Assembly: GCF_042654245.1 (NCBI RefSeq)
Contig: NZ_JBHSGI010000004.1
Location: forward strand, 124,001 to 188,000
Source of the DNA: Seohaeicola_A nanhaiensis
Lineage (GTDB): Bacteria; Pseudomonadota; Alphaproteobacteria; Rhodobacterales; Rhodobacteraceae
Direction: 5' to 3'
DNA: 64,000 bases
How positions within the stretch are numbered: the stretch's first letter is position 1; each line of letters opens with the position of its first letter. A program made the translations under genes and the position numbers. The notes under the pieces are model-generated. The model ran no database searches, was not told the DNA's origin, and saw only the letters and a list, made by a program, of their open reading frames with translations. Positions 8,401 to 17,470 of the stretch are shown here, piece after piece.

Positions 8401-9465
8401 TCAGAACCCGGCCTTGATCAGCTCGAATTCGGCGATCATCTTCTCGCGCAGCTCCGCCGGTACCGGCCCCTGCCACAGCGTTCCGGCGCGCAGGTTCTCG
8501 CTGGTCTCAAGCCCGACCGCGGCCAGATCCTCCTGGCTCATCGCGTCCATTGCGGTCGCGTTGGAGTGTCCATATCCCCAGCTGTTGACGATGTAATCCG
8601 CGGTGCGCGGCTCCAGCCAGGCGTTGACGAAGTCATAGAATTTCTCTTCCGATCCCGGTGCATTGGCCAGGCGCGCGTAGCCGCAGACCCAGCTTGACGA
8701 GCCTTCCTTGGTATCGCGTTTCATCGCGATGGGATGACCCTCGGCGCTCATGGTCGAGAAGGTCTCGTTCCAGGCCCAGGCCAGATAGACCTCGCCCGAC
8801 TGCATCAGCTGCGCCAGCGAGGCGCCGTCGGTCCAGTAGGTGCGCACGTTCTTGTGCACCTTGCGCAGGAAATCCGAGGCCGCCTTGAACTGCTCGTCCG
8901 TGGCGGTCGACCAGTCGTGAACCCCTGTGGCAAGGAACCCGAGCGCATAGGCGTCATCGACATTGTCGGGCAGCGACACCCGGCCCTCGTTCTTGGGGTC
9001 GGCAAAGCTCTGCAGCGTGCCAGCTTCTTCCGCCGGGAACAGCTCTGTGTTGTAGGTCAGGCCGGTATTGCCCCAGTCGACGGGGATGAAATAATTCTTG
9101 CCGTCCTTCTGATAGGCCGGAATGTCGCGGAAGGACTTGTCGAGATCGTCCCAGGCGGTGATCTTCGAGGTATCGAGCGGCGCCAGAAGGCCGGCCTCGA
9201 TCCATTTCGGCACCGACTGCGAACAGGGATGCGCGGCGTCGGCCTGAAAGCCGGACCGCAATTTCTGAAAGGCTTCCTCTTCATCGCTGAAGAAGGCATA
9301 GGTCGGCGAGTCCCCGTATTTATCTGTGTAGGACACATAGAATTCCGGGTCCTCGTAGCCGGCCCAGTCAAAGACGATCAGCTCGGGATCGGCGGCCCGT
9401 GCGACGCCGGCCGACAGGGCCAGAGCCAGGGCAAGGCCCGAGGCGGTTGCGGTCAAGGTCTTCAT
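8401..9465 (-). CDS. ABC transporter periplasmic solute-binding protein, PotD/PotF type
   Basis: A 354-residue periplasmic protein with a clear signal peptide: KT, a hydrophobic run and cleavage near ARA-AD. The mature part starts with the LIVFDWAGYEDPEF motif of polyamine-type binding proteins. The permease and ATPase genes at 3608-6374 have no binding protein beside them on their own strand, so this is the likely partner although it lies on the other strand beyond the DUF922 gene. It is upstream-facing to the aminotransferase run. The ligand is probably a cationic amine or betaine. Confidence 0.87.
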   Translation of the reverse strand: MKTLTATASGLALALALSAGVARAADPELIVFDWAGYEDPEFYVSYTDKYGDSPTYAFFSDEEEAFQKLRSGFQADAAHPCSQSVPKWIEAGLLAPLDTSKITAWDDLDKSFRDIPAYQKDGKNYFIPVDWGNTGLTYNTELFPAEEAGTLQSFADPKNEGRVSLPDNVDDAYALGFLATGVHDWSTATDEQFKAASDFLRKVHKNVRTYWTDGASLAQLMQSGEVYLAWAWNETFSTMSAEGHPIAMKRDTKEGSSSWVCGYARLANAPGSEEKFYDFVNAWLEPRTADYIVNSWGYGHSNATAMDAMSQEDLAAVGLETSENLRAGTLWQGPVPAELREKMIAEFELIKAGF

Positions 9466-9565
9466 GGAAATCTCCCTGTTATTGATCCGGCCTTGGTTTG
9501 GGTCGTTGCCCGGCCATCCTGATGAAAACGCTAAGCCCGCCCTTGGCGTAACTCAACAAGTGAAA

Positions 9566-9591
9566 GGGGCGCGCAGGTCCCTGCGCGCCCC
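9566..9591 (-). terminator. Terminator of the aminotransferase operon
   Basis: An 11-bp perfect inverted repeat, GGGGCGCGCAG and CTGCGCGCCCC, is separated by the loop GTCC. Read on the minus strand it begins 9 bases after the aminotransferase stop and is followed by CTTTCACTTG, which is only moderately T-rich. It would end the minus-strand run that starts at 15313. Confidence 0.7.
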
Positions 9592-9599
9592 ATTTCGCG

Positions 9600-10994
9600 T
9601 TACAGGCCGCCTTCCGAGGCAACCTGCGCGCTGACCTTCTCCAGCGCGCTTTCCAGAATGTCGAACATCTGGTCGATCTGCTTTGCGGTGATGATCAGCG
9701 GCGGCGAGAAAACCGCCATATTGGCGAAGGGCCGCACCAGCAGGCCCTTCTCTTCGCAGGCGTCGTCGATCATCTGGCCCAGCCGTTTTTCGGCCGCAAA
9801 GTTGGGCGCCTTGCAGTCGACGCAGCCAAGCAGCCCCATCCCCCGCGCATCGCCGACCAGCGGAAAGCGATCCTTCAGCGCGCGCAGCCGGCCCTGGAAC
9901 ACCGGCGTCACCTCGCGGACATGCTGCAGGATGCCTTCGCGTTCGAAGATCTCGATATTGGTCAGCGCGGCGACGCAGCTCACCGGATGGGCCGAATAGG
10001 TATAGCCGTTCGAGAACAGCGTCGGATCGTCCGGGCTGGCGCAGCGTTCCAGCACGTGATCGGCGATGATGCAGGCGCCCAGCGGCAGATAGCCCGAGGT
10101 CAGGCCCTTGGCCGTGGTGATCATGTCGGGCTGGATGCCGAACACATCTTCCGAGGCGAACCAGTGGCCGAGCCGGCCAAACCCGGTGACGACCTCATCC
10201 GAGATATAAAGAATGTCATGCGCCTTGCAGATGTCGAAGGTGCGCTTGTGATAGCCCGGTGGCGGCACGATCACCCCGCCGGAACTTAGGATCGGTTCTG
10301 CGATGAAGGCGCCGATCCTGTCTGCCCCGACCTCCGCGATGATCTTTTCCAGATCGGCGACCTTCTCGTCGCACCAGGCCTCGACGCTCATCCCCTCTGG
10401 GCGGTTGTAGGGGTTCACGTCGGGAAGGAAGCGCACAAGCCGCTTTTCGATGTCAAAGCGGCTCTTCTCGCGCTCTTTTCCGGTCACCGAATGGGCCAGA
10501 TAGGTCGAGCCGTGATAGGCCTTCTCGCGGCTGATCACGATCTTTTTCTCCGGCCGCCCCAGCCGGTTGTTCATAAAGTGCATCGTGCGCAGGGCGGTGT
10601 CCACGGCGGTCGAGCCGCCGGTGGTGAAGAACACGTTGTTCAGATCGCCGGGCGCCATCTCGGCCAGCTTGCGGGCCAGCACCGCCGAGGGCTGGGTCGT
10701 GTTGGTGAAGGGCGAAGTATAGGCCAGTTTGCGCACCTGGGCGGCGATCGCATCGGCCATCTCGCCCCGGCCATAGCCGATCTGGACGCACCACATGCCG
10801 CCGGGGCCGTCGATGAAACGCTTCCCGTCGCCGTCCCAGAGGTAGATGCCCTCGGCACAGTCGACCAGCATGTTGTCATAGCCCTGCCAGTCGTCCATCG
10901 ACGCCCAGGGATGCAGCTGATGCACGCGGTCCCATTCCTGAAGGGTTTCGTTGCTGGGTTCGTTCGGCAGGATTGCCGGAGTATGGGTATTCAA
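9600..10994 (-). CDS. Class III (omega-type) aminotransferase, PLP-dependent
   Basis: A 464-residue fold-type I aminotransferase. The PLP-binding Lys lies in TTAKGLTSGY; other family marks are GGSTAVDTALR, YHGSTYLA and the ISDEVVTGFGR segment. The family moves amino groups from omega-amino acids or diamines to pyruvate or 2-oxoglutarate. The best start is TTG at 10994, preceded by GAAAGGAAAT; an in-frame ATG at 11117 would lie inside the GcvT-like gene. It is the last gene of the minus-strand catabolic operon, 19 bases after the GcvT-like stop, and could remove the amino group of a demethylated product. Confidence 0.9.
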   Translation of the reverse strand: MNTHTPAILPNEPSNETLQEWDRVHQLHPWASMDDWQGYDNMLVDCAEGIYLWDGDGKRFIDGPGGMWCVQIGYGRGEMADAIAAQVRKLAYTSPFTNTTQPSAVLARKLAEMAPGDLNNVFFTTGGSTAVDTALRTMHFMNNRLGRPEKKIVISREKAYHGSTYLAHSVTGKEREKSRFDIEKRLVRFLPDVNPYNRPEGMSVEAWCDEKVADLEKIIAEVGADRIGAFIAEPILSSGGVIVPPPGYHKRTFDICKAHDILYISDEVVTGFGRLGHWFASEDVFGIQPDMITTAKGLTSGYLPLGACIIADHVLERCASPDDPTLFSNGYTYSAHPVSCVAALTNIEIFEREGILQHVREVTPVFQGRLRALKDRFPLVGDARGMGLLGCVDCKAPNFAAEKRLGQMIDDACEEKGLLVRPFANMAVFSPPLIITAKQIDQMFDILESALEKVSAQVASEGGL

Positions 10995-11013
10995 GGGATT
11001 TCCTTTCGCAAGA

Positions 11014-12201
11014 TCAGAACTGCCCGGGGGGCGTTGCCCGCGCCCGGACGTTTCGGAAGAAGGGTTCGGTCTGCAGGGTGACAGGCACCAGGCGGCGGTC
11101 CCACCGGCCCTCTGCATTCACATAGATTTCGGCCCAGAGATCGTCCGCTACGGTTCCGCCGTAGGGCGCGCGAAGCTCGGCCAGGGCGATATTGCGCTTT
11201 GCCGTGGGCGACCAGACACCAGAGGTGACATGCCCGACCTCCTTTTTCTTTCTGTGATAGATCAGCGCGCCGTCCGCGGGCTTGAAGCCGCCGACGTCGA
11301 GCCTGACCAGATTAAAACGGGGTTTCTGCGTCAGCAGCGCCCGCCGTCCGTTGAAGTGACCCTTCGAGAAATCGACCATCCGGGAAAAGCCCAGTTCGAT
11401 GGGGCTGCGCCCCCGCCCCAGCCGGATCGCCGTATTGGCTGGCTGGAAATCGGTGCGGGCGGCGATGAAGCCAGCCTCGATCCGGGCGATGTTCATCGCC
11501 TCGAAGCCGATGGCGCGCAGACCGCGCCCATTCCCGGCCTCCCACAACCGGTCCCAGAGTGCGCCGGCCTTGCCCCAGCTTGTCCACAGCTCGTAACCCA
11601 GATCGCCGGTGAAGCCGGTGCGCGAGATATGCAGCCCCGGCTCGAACTCATGCAGGCCAAAGGGCTTCAGCGCCCCGGTACCCACAATCCCGGCAGCCTC
11701 CAGCACCGCGAAACTCGTCGGACCCTGCAGCGCCAGGCCCGCGACCGTATGGCTCTCGTCCACGATGGACACGTCGAACCCCCAGGCCGCATCCGCCAGC
11801 CAGCCCGCCATCGGCTCCTGACAACACAGCCGCCAGTCGTCCAGCCCAAGCCGGAACAGAGTTCCATCGTCGATCAGATGACCCTCTTCGTCGCACCACA
11901 GCACATAGGCGACCCGGCCCAGCCGGATTTTGCGCACATCGCGGGTGACCAGCCGGTTCAGCATCGCCGCAGCCCCCGACCCCCGGACGCGATACTTGTG
12001 CATCGGCGTGATGTCGTAGAGCGTTGCCTGATTGCGGATCGCGAAATACTCGAACTCCACCGTGTCGAGCACGGCGGGGGAGATGTATCCAGCCCAGTTG
12101 ACCCAAGACTTGGCGCGGCTCAGCGCCTCGAGACGCGACTGGAACGGCGTCGGGATCAGGCCGATGGGCACATGCTGGCGGGTGGGCACGCGGGCGTCCA
12201 T
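11014..12201 (-). CDS. GcvT-like folate-dependent aminomethyltransferase family protein
   Basis: A 395-residue protein of the glycine-cleavage T/DmdA/dimethylglycine-oxidase C-terminal family, which passes one-carbon units from N- or S-methyl groups to tetrahydrofolate. Typical marks are LYDITPMHKYRVRGSGA near the N-terminus, LQGPTSFAVLE, RTGFTGDLGYELW and GFSRMVDFSKGHFNGR. The ATG at 12201 overlaps the stop of the preceding FAD gene as TGATG, so translation is coupled. It is not beside gcvH or gcvP, so glycine cleavage itself is unlikely; demethylation of the locus substrate is the better inference. Confidence 0.85.
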   Translation of the reverse strand: MDARVPTRQHVPIGLIPTPFQSRLEALSRAKSWVNWAGYISPAVLDTVEFEYFAIRNQATLYDITPMHKYRVRGSGAAAMLNRLVTRDVRKIRLGRVAYVLWCDEEGHLIDDGTLFRLGLDDWRLCCQEPMAGWLADAAWGFDVSIVDESHTVAGLALQGPTSFAVLEAAGIVGTGALKPFGLHEFEPGLHISRTGFTGDLGYELWTSWGKAGALWDRLWEAGNGRGLRAIGFEAMNIARIEAGFIAARTDFQPANTAIRLGRGRSPIELGFSRMVDFSKGHFNGRRALLTQKPRFNLVRLDVGGFKPADGALIYHRKKKEVGHVTSGVWSPTAKRNIALAELRAPYGGTVADDLWAEIYVNAEGRWDRRLVPVTLQTEPFFRNVRARATPPGQF

Positions 12202-13685
12202 CACAGCACCCCGTCCGCCAGCAACTGCGCCGCGCTGTTGCGTCCGGGCAGTCCGGTCACATCGCCGCCCGGATGGGCCGAGGCGCCGCAGAGATAGAGG
12301 CCATGCACCGCCAGCCGATAGCGCGCATTGCCCGCGATGGGCCGCAGCGTCAGCACCTGATCCAGCCCCATCTCGGCATGGTGCCAGTGTCCGCCCGGCG
12401 CGCCGGTCATCTCGGCGATGTCGGCAGGAGTCAGCACCTCAACGTTCGTGACAAGCGCGGCAAGACCGGGGGCATGGGGTTCGATCGTGTCGATCACGAT
12501 GCTGGCCAGCCGGTCACGCGCGGCCTTCGTCCATCCGCCCTGCGGTTCCGTGGGCACATGGCCCGCGATGACCGACAGGCGGGCACCGTCCAGCACCATT
12601 TCCAGCACCGGGGCCTTGGGCAGTTCGCCGTATTTCGCCGGGTTGAAGGCGCGTTCTACCTCTGCCGCCGAGGGGGCCACCAGCAGGCGGGCGGCGTGCT
12701 GCGCCTCATTCAGCCCGTTGAAAGCGGGTCGAGCCGACAGCGTCAGGTTCAATTTCGCCGCGCTGCCCTTGGCGCGCATCGTCCGGGCCCGGCGCGCCGC
12801 CTCGACATCGAAATGCCCGACCCCGGCCAGAAGCATGGTCTGCAGCGGCCCGGCGCTGGACAGGACGGCAGAGGCCGCAATCTTCGTGCCGTCGGCCAGT
12901 TCGACCCCGGCGGCGCGGTCGTTCTCCACCATCACGCGGGCAACCGGCGCATCGGTGCGGACATCGCAGCCCGCACGGCACGCCGCTTCTGCATAGGCCG
13001 CCGCGACAGCCGTCATGCCGCCCACGGGCCGGAAGACCTCGCCGCCCTGCCCCAGCCGATACATCAGCGAAAAGACCGTGCCGGGCGAGCGTGGCCCGGC
13101 CCAGGCGCCGCGCACGGCATCCGCCGCCAGCGCGCCGGCCAACGGCCCATCGGGGATTTCGTCCAGGATCACGTCGAAGGCGTTCGACAGGATCACCCGC
13201 AGGAACTCCCGCATCTCTGCCTTGCCCAGCCGCTTGAGCCCCAGCCCGACCTTGCCCAGCCGCGCGATCTCGCGAAGCCCCTCCAGACTGGTCAGCCCGC
13301 CCTCGAACCCCGGCGGCGGCGCTTCGGCCAGATGCGCCAAAACTCCGGCAAAGCGCACCAGACGGGCGTGCAGCTGCGCATAGGCCGCCGCGTTCGGATG
13401 CGCGCGGCCGTCCGCGAATTCCGCCGCACCGCCGCGGATCGCCACATGTGCCACGTCCCGGGCCAGCGAGATCGTGTTGATGGCGCTCAGGTTCAGCCCC
13501 AGCCGACGCTTCTCGCTTTCGGACAGGTTGTAGACCAGATGCGCGAGCCGCCCGTCAGCCGCCATGCCGCCCACCTGGGATGACCGTTCGAGCACGCAGA
13601 CCCGCTTGCCCCGCGCCCCCAGCGCGGCGGCGGCGGACAGACCGTTGTGCCCTGCCCCGATGACGATGGCGTCAAACCGCTCCAT
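12201..13685 (-). CDS. FAD-dependent oxidoreductase, COG1233/phytoene-dehydrogenase-like (copy 1)
   Basis: This 494-residue flavoprotein opens with the dinucleotide-binding strand DAIVIGAGHNGLSAAAALGA and the following acidic end of beta-2 (VLERS). The C-terminal FAD-contact region reads LYLCGASAHPGGDVTGLPG. The family includes carotenoid desaturases, but also many uncharacterised amine or alicyclic oxidoreductases. It is flanked by a paralogue upstream and the GcvT-like gene downstream, both by TGATG overlaps. Context favours dehydrogenation of a nitrogenous substrate over carotenoid synthesis, since no other crt gene is present. Confidence 0.85.
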   Translation of the reverse strand: MERFDAIVIGAGHNGLSAAAALGARGKRVCVLERSSQVGGMAADGRLAHLVYNLSESEKRRLGLNLSAINTISLARDVAHVAIRGGAAEFADGRAHPNAAAYAQLHARLVRFAGVLAHLAEAPPPGFEGGLTSLEGLREIARLGKVGLGLKRLGKAEMREFLRVILSNAFDVILDEIPDGPLAGALAADAVRGAWAGPRSPGTVFSLMYRLGQGGEVFRPVGGMTAVAAAYAEAACRAGCDVRTDAPVARVMVENDRAAGVELADGTKIAASAVLSSAGPLQTMLLAGVGHFDVEAARRARTMRAKGSAAKLNLTLSARPAFNGLNEAQHAARLLVAPSAAEVERAFNPAKYGELPKAPVLEMVLDGARLSVIAGHVPTEPQGGWTKAARDRLASIVIDTIEPHAPGLAALVTNVEVLTPADIAEMTGAPGGHWHHAEMGLDQVLTLRPIAGNARYRLAVHGLYLCGASAHPGGDVTGLPGRNSAAQLLADGVL

Positions 13686-15313
13686 CACGCCGCCTTCGCG
13701 CTGCGTCTGGCACCGCGTCGCAGGATCTCGCGCGCCGCATTTGCCCCTGGCGCAGCCATCACGCCGCCTCCCGGATGCGCGGAGGATCCGACAAGATACA
13801 TCCCCTCGATCGGGGTCGCGTAATTCGCCCAGCCCGGAACCGGGCGGTTGAACAGCAGCTGGTCAAAAGTCAGCTCGCCCTGAAAGATGTTGCCCTCGGT
13901 CAGGCCGACCTCGCGCTCGATATCCAGCGGCGTGCGGACCTCGGCGTGAACGATATGCTGGCGGATATCCGGGCAGGCCTGTTCGATCTTGTCAAAGACG
14001 CAATCCGCCAGCGCCTTGCGCGCAGCATCGTCCCAGTTCTGACCGCTGCGAACGCCATCCTTTTCAAGGTCATACGGGGCATATTGCACAAAGACCGTCA
14101 TCATGTGCTTGCCCGGCGGCGCCATCGTCGGGTCGATCTGGCTGGGGATCAGCATGTCGAAATAGGGGGTCTTCGACCAATGCCCCTCTTTCCAGTCGTC
14201 ATAGGCCCGCTCCAGCTCTTCCAGCGAGGTCGAGGCATGCAGGTCCCCGCGCAGGAAGGCGGCGTCGGGCGGCGCCGCCGGGAAAGAGGGCATCGCATCC
14301 AGCGCGATGTTCAGCTTGGCCGACGAGCCGCGGATCTTGAACCGCTCGACCGCGCGGGTGAAATCGGCGGGCAGCTGGTCGCGGTCGGTGTGGGTCAGGA
14401 ACGTGCGCTTGACGTCCATGTTCGACGCCACCACCGGCGCGAAGAACACATCGCCGTTGTCGAGGGCGACGCCCTTCACCCGACCGTCATCCACGAGAAA
14501 GCGATCCACCCCCGCGCCGGTGCGGATCACGCCACCCGCCTCGGCCAGGCAATCGCCAAGCGCCTTGGATATCGCGCCCATGCCGCCACGGGCAAAGCCC
14601 CAGGCGCCGATGGCTCCGTCCACATCGCCCATGTAGTGATGCAACAGGACATAGGCCGTGCCCGGCGAATAGACGCCAAGGCCCGTGCCGATGATCCCCG
14701 ACCCGGCCAGATGCGCCTTGATCAGCGGACTGTGGAAATGTTCGTCCAGGAAATCGCCGATGGACATGGTCCAGAACCGCATCGTCTCGGCCAGTTCCCG
14801 CGCGCCAAGGCCATGCGCGCGCTTCACCAGGAACAGCAGCTCCTGCAAATCACGCACATTCAGCGAGGTCGGATCGGGTGCATTGCGCAGCAGGAAGGGC
14901 CGGATGAACCGGCACTGGCGGAGGACGGTGCGCGAGAAGCGGTCATAGGCATCCACGTCGCGCGGCTCATGGCGCGCGATCTCGCGCCGCAGCGCGTCAT
15001 GGTCGGAGTGATAGGCGAAGTAATCGCCATCCGCCGTGAATGTCGCCCCGCCCTCATAGGGGATCACCTGCAACCCAAAGCGCGGCAGGTCCAGATCGCG
15101 CACGATCTCGCGCCGCAGCAGCGAACAGACGTAGGAACAGCTGGAATAGGTCCAGCCGTCGTGCAGCGACCGCGACACCGCCGCGCCGCCGATCCAGTCG
15201 TTCTTTTCGACCACCAGCACGCGCAGACCGGCCTTCGCCAGGTAACAGGCCGCCGTCAGCCCGTTGTGCCCGGCGCCGGCGATGATCGCGTCATAGGAAT
15301 CGTGGGTAGCCAT
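13685..15313 (-). CDS. FAD-dependent oxidoreductase, COG1233/phytoene-dehydrogenase-like (copy 2)
   Basis: A 542-residue paralogue of the next gene, with the same N-terminal DAIIAGAGHNGLTAACYLAK and C-terminal YLVGSSAHPGGGVMAAPGAN signatures. The two may be separate enzymes or a heteromeric pair. The ATG at 15313 is the first gene of the minus-strand operon, and the TTGAGCGCTCAA palindrome lies about 57 bases upstream of it. A longer frame to 15433 would run through that palindrome and is rejected. The stop overlaps the start of the downstream copy. Confidence 0.86.
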   Translation of the reverse strand: MATHDSYDAIIAGAGHNGLTAACYLAKAGLRVLVVEKNDWIGGAAVSRSLHDGWTYSSCSYVCSLLRREIVRDLDLPRFGLQVIPYEGGATFTADGDYFAYHSDHDALRREIARHEPRDVDAYDRFSRTVLRQCRFIRPFLLRNAPDPTSLNVRDLQELLFLVKRAHGLGARELAETMRFWTMSIGDFLDEHFHSPLIKAHLAGSGIIGTGLGVYSPGTAYVLLHHYMGDVDGAIGAWGFARGGMGAISKALGDCLAEAGGVIRTGAGVDRFLVDDGRVKGVALDNGDVFFAPVVASNMDVKRTFLTHTDRDQLPADFTRAVERFKIRGSSAKLNIALDAMPSFPAAPPDAAFLRGDLHASTSLEELERAYDDWKEGHWSKTPYFDMLIPSQIDPTMAPPGKHMMTVFVQYAPYDLEKDGVRSGQNWDDAARKALADCVFDKIEQACPDIRQHIVHAEVRTPLDIEREVGLTEGNIFQGELTFDQLLFNRPVPGWANYATPIEGMYLVGSSAHPGGGVMAAPGANAAREILRRGARRSAKAA

Positions 15314-15369
15314 GAGAAGTGTCCGATTTTCGGGGAAGATACCTGAAAGCCCGCGAAGCGTAAAGTTTT

Positions 15370-15381
15370 TTGAGCGCTCAA
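15370..15381. promoter_or_regulatory. TTGAGCGCTCAA palindrome, second copy
   Basis: Identical to the 12-mer at 2313 and flanked by A/T tracts on both sides. It lies between the divergent FAD oxidoreductase (start 15313) and TetR (start 15457) genes, the usual place for an operator that controls both directions. Confidence 0.75.
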
Positions 15382-15399
15382 ATAAAAAACGTTTTGCTG

Positions 15400-15417
15400 A
15401 CATATGCGCGCATATGT
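15400..15417. promoter_or_regulatory. 18-bp perfect palindrome in the tetR leader
   Basis: ACATATGCGCGCATATGT is self-complementary over all 18 bases. It starts 18 bases after the TTGAGCGCTCAA copy and 40 bases before the TetR start codon. It could be a second operator, a binding site of another regulator or a transcript hairpin. No second copy was noticed. Confidence 0.6.
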
Positions 15418-15456
15418 GAAAAACATCGCCCAAACAGTGCTTTCGAGGTGCGACTC

Positions 15457-16107
15457 ATGTCCACTGACCCATCCGAACCGCCACGACAACGCAAGGAACG
15501 CAAGCAGAACGCAGACAAGCGCCGGCGGCAGGTTCTGGACGCCACCTATCGATCGATCGTCACCAATGGCCTGCAGCGCACGACCCTCGCCACCGTGGCC
15601 GAGGAAGCGGGCCTGTCACAGGGCGTGGCGGTCTTCTACTTCAAGTCCAAGAACGGCCTGCTGTCCGAGGCGCTGCGCGATCTCTACCTGATCTACGAGG
15701 CGCACTGGCAAGAGGCAGTCGAGGCGGCGGGCAGCGATCCCGCGGCGCAGCTTCAGGCGCTGGTGCGGGCAGATTTCGATCCCAAGATCTGCAATCCGGC
15801 GATCCTCTCGGTCTGGTTCGCCTTCTGGGGCGAGCAGAAGTTCACACCGCAATACGGTGAAATCACACGCGAATTCGACGACAACCGGCAGCGCGCGATC
15901 CAGGACATCTGCAAGAAGCTGCTGCCCGACGACCCGGTCCACGCCAGCGACGTGGCCGACTGGGTCGACACTCTGACTGACGGCTACTGGCAGAACCTGC
16001 ATCTGTTCCCGGCGAGCTACAACAACGAGAGTGCCCGCCGCTCGACCCTGCGCGCGCTGCAGGCGCTGATTCCGGAACTGAAGACGCGCCTTACCCCCAA
16101 TACCTGA
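15457..16107 (+). CDS. TetR family regulator, BetI-like (locus 1)
   Basis: A 216-residue repressor. The N-terminal helix-turn-helix is seen in TTLATVAEEAGLSQGVAVFY and the following FKSKNGLL. The ligand domain resembles BetI (RADFDPKICNP, WFAFWGEQKF). BetI proteins sense choline-type amines. I chose ATG 15457, preceded by CGAGG, because the frame upstream lies across both palindromes. It is divergent from the FAD-GcvT-aminotransferase operon and probably represses it, itself and the Rieske-ABC operon through the two identical 12-bp sites. It converges on the potassium transporter with 4 bases between stops. Confidence 0.88.
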   Translation: MSTDPSEPPRQRKERKQNADKRRRQVLDATYRSIVTNGLQRTTLATVAEEAGLSQGVAVFYFKSKNGLLSEALRDLYLIYEAHWQEAVEAAGSDPAAQLQALVRADFDPKICNPAILSVWFAFWGEQKFTPQYGEITREFDDNRQRAIQDICKKLLPDDPVHASDVADWVDTLTDGYWQNLHLFPASYNNESARRSTLRALQALIPELKTRLTPNT

Positions 16108-16111
16108 CGGC

Positions 16112-17452
16112 TCAGCCCAGGTGGATCTGACCTTCGGGGTAACGCACACGCGGCGTCGTCTGGGTGGCCAGGAAAAAGCCCAGCGTCAGCGGCCCCACCC
16201 GACCCAGGAACATCAGCCCTTCGATCACGGCCCGGCCAAATCCCGTAAGCTCTGCGGTATACCCGCGCGACAGGCCGACGGTGCCAAAGGCGCTCGCCAC
16301 CTCGAAGCTGATGTCGAGGAAGTGCCCCTCGTGCGAGGCGGTCAGCAGGAAGGCGCCGATAAAGCAGGTCACCACGCTGATCGCGACCAGCGCCATCACC
16401 TTCAGCACCTGATCCAGTCCGATGCTGCGCCCGAAGGCGTGCAACTGGGTCTGGCGGCGGAAGAAGGCGATGGTCGCCAGGAACATCACCACCAAGGTGG
16501 TTACCTTGATACCTCCGGCGGTCGAGGTCGGGCCGCCGCCGATCAGCATGAGACAGATGAACATCAACGAGGTGTCGTCGTGCAGACTGGCGATATCCAC
16601 CGTGTTGAACCCGGCCGTGCGGGTGGTCACGCCCTGGAACCAGCTGACGACGAAACGCGCGCCGGCGCTGTCGAACTGGCCCAGCGTATCGGGGTTGTTC
16701 CATTCCAGAACCGCGAAGATCCCGACCGACCAGACGATCAGCACGCCCGTACCGACCAGCATGATCTTTGTATGCAGCGACCAGCCGCGCCGCCCGGACT
16801 TGCCGAAGACATCGCGCAGGACAATGTAGCCGATGCCGCCCGTGATGAAGAGCACGGGGATCACGGAATTCACCACAAGGTCTGTCGCATAGGGCACCAG
16901 CCCCTGCGGCAAGGTCGAAAAGCCGGCGTTGTTGAAGGCCGAGATCGAATGGAAGATCGCCGTCCACGCGCCCGGCCAGAACCCTAGATCGGGCACGAAG
17001 GTCAGCATCAGCAGCAGCGCGCCAATGCCCTCGGCGGCCAGCACCACGCGGATGATCGTATTGACCAGATGCCCCAGCTGGTTCATCGAGTTCTGATTGA
17101 GATCCTCGCGCAGGTAATGCTGCCCGGTGATCCCCAGCGGCAGGCCAAGCAGCCCCAGGATGATCACCGCGAAGGTCATCAGCCCCAGCCCACCCAGCTG
17201 GATCAGCAGCGCCAGCACGATCTGGCCGAACAGCGTCAGGTCGGCGCCGGAATCCAGCACGGCGAGGCCGGTCACGGTGACTGCCGAGGTGGCTGTGAAC
17301 AGCGCATCGGAAAAAGTGATCTCGCGCGTTACGGCGAAGGGCAGCAGGAATAGCAGCGCGCCGATCAGGATCAGCACCGCGTAGAGCACAGCCAGGATCA
17401 GCGGGGGCGGCAAGCGCGACAGGCGCCGCACGACGCCATCGGCGCGTATCAC
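16112..17452 (-). CDS. ktrB: TrkH/KtrB-type potassium transporter membrane subunit
   Basis: A 446-residue integral membrane protein with four repeated membrane-pore-membrane units. The four selectivity-filter Gly segments are visible as TSAVTVTGL, SAFNNAGFS, TTRTAGFNT and SAFGTVGLS. Length and the four-unit layout fit KtrB/TrkH. GTG at 17452 follows the KtrA-like stop by 18 bases. With the TrkA-N protein upstream it forms a sodium- or proton-coupled potassium uptake system, useful for osmotic balance alongside betaine-type uptake systems. The exact KtrB versus TrkH label is uncertain. Confidence 0.9.
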   Translation of the reverse strand: MIRADGVVRRLSRLPPPLILAVLYAVLILIGALLFLLPFAVTREITFSDALFTATSAVTVTGLAVLDSGADLTLFGQIVLALLIQLGGLGLMTFAVIILGLLGLPLGITGQHYLREDLNQNSMNQLGHLVNTIIRVVLAAEGIGALLLMLTFVPDLGFWPGAWTAIFHSISAFNNAGFSTLPQGLVPYATDLVVNSVIPVLFITGGIGYIVLRDVFGKSGRRGWSLHTKIMLVGTGVLIVWSVGIFAVLEWNNPDTLGQFDSAGARFVVSWFQGVTTRTAGFNTVDIASLHDDTSLMFICLMLIGGGPTSTAGGIKVTTLVVMFLATIAFFRRQTQLHAFGRSIGLDQVLKVMALVAISVVTCFIGAFLLTASHEGHFLDISFEVASAFGTVGLSRGYTAELTGFGRAVIEGLMFLGRVGPLTLGFFLATQTTPRVRYPEGQIHLG

Positions 17453-17470
17453 CTGATGACCCTCTGCCTG

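Noticed and set aside
12201..15313. The two flavoproteins as carotenoid desaturases
   Set aside because: No other carotenoid gene is nearby and the operon is dominated by amine-catabolic functions; COG1233 is much broader than CrtI.
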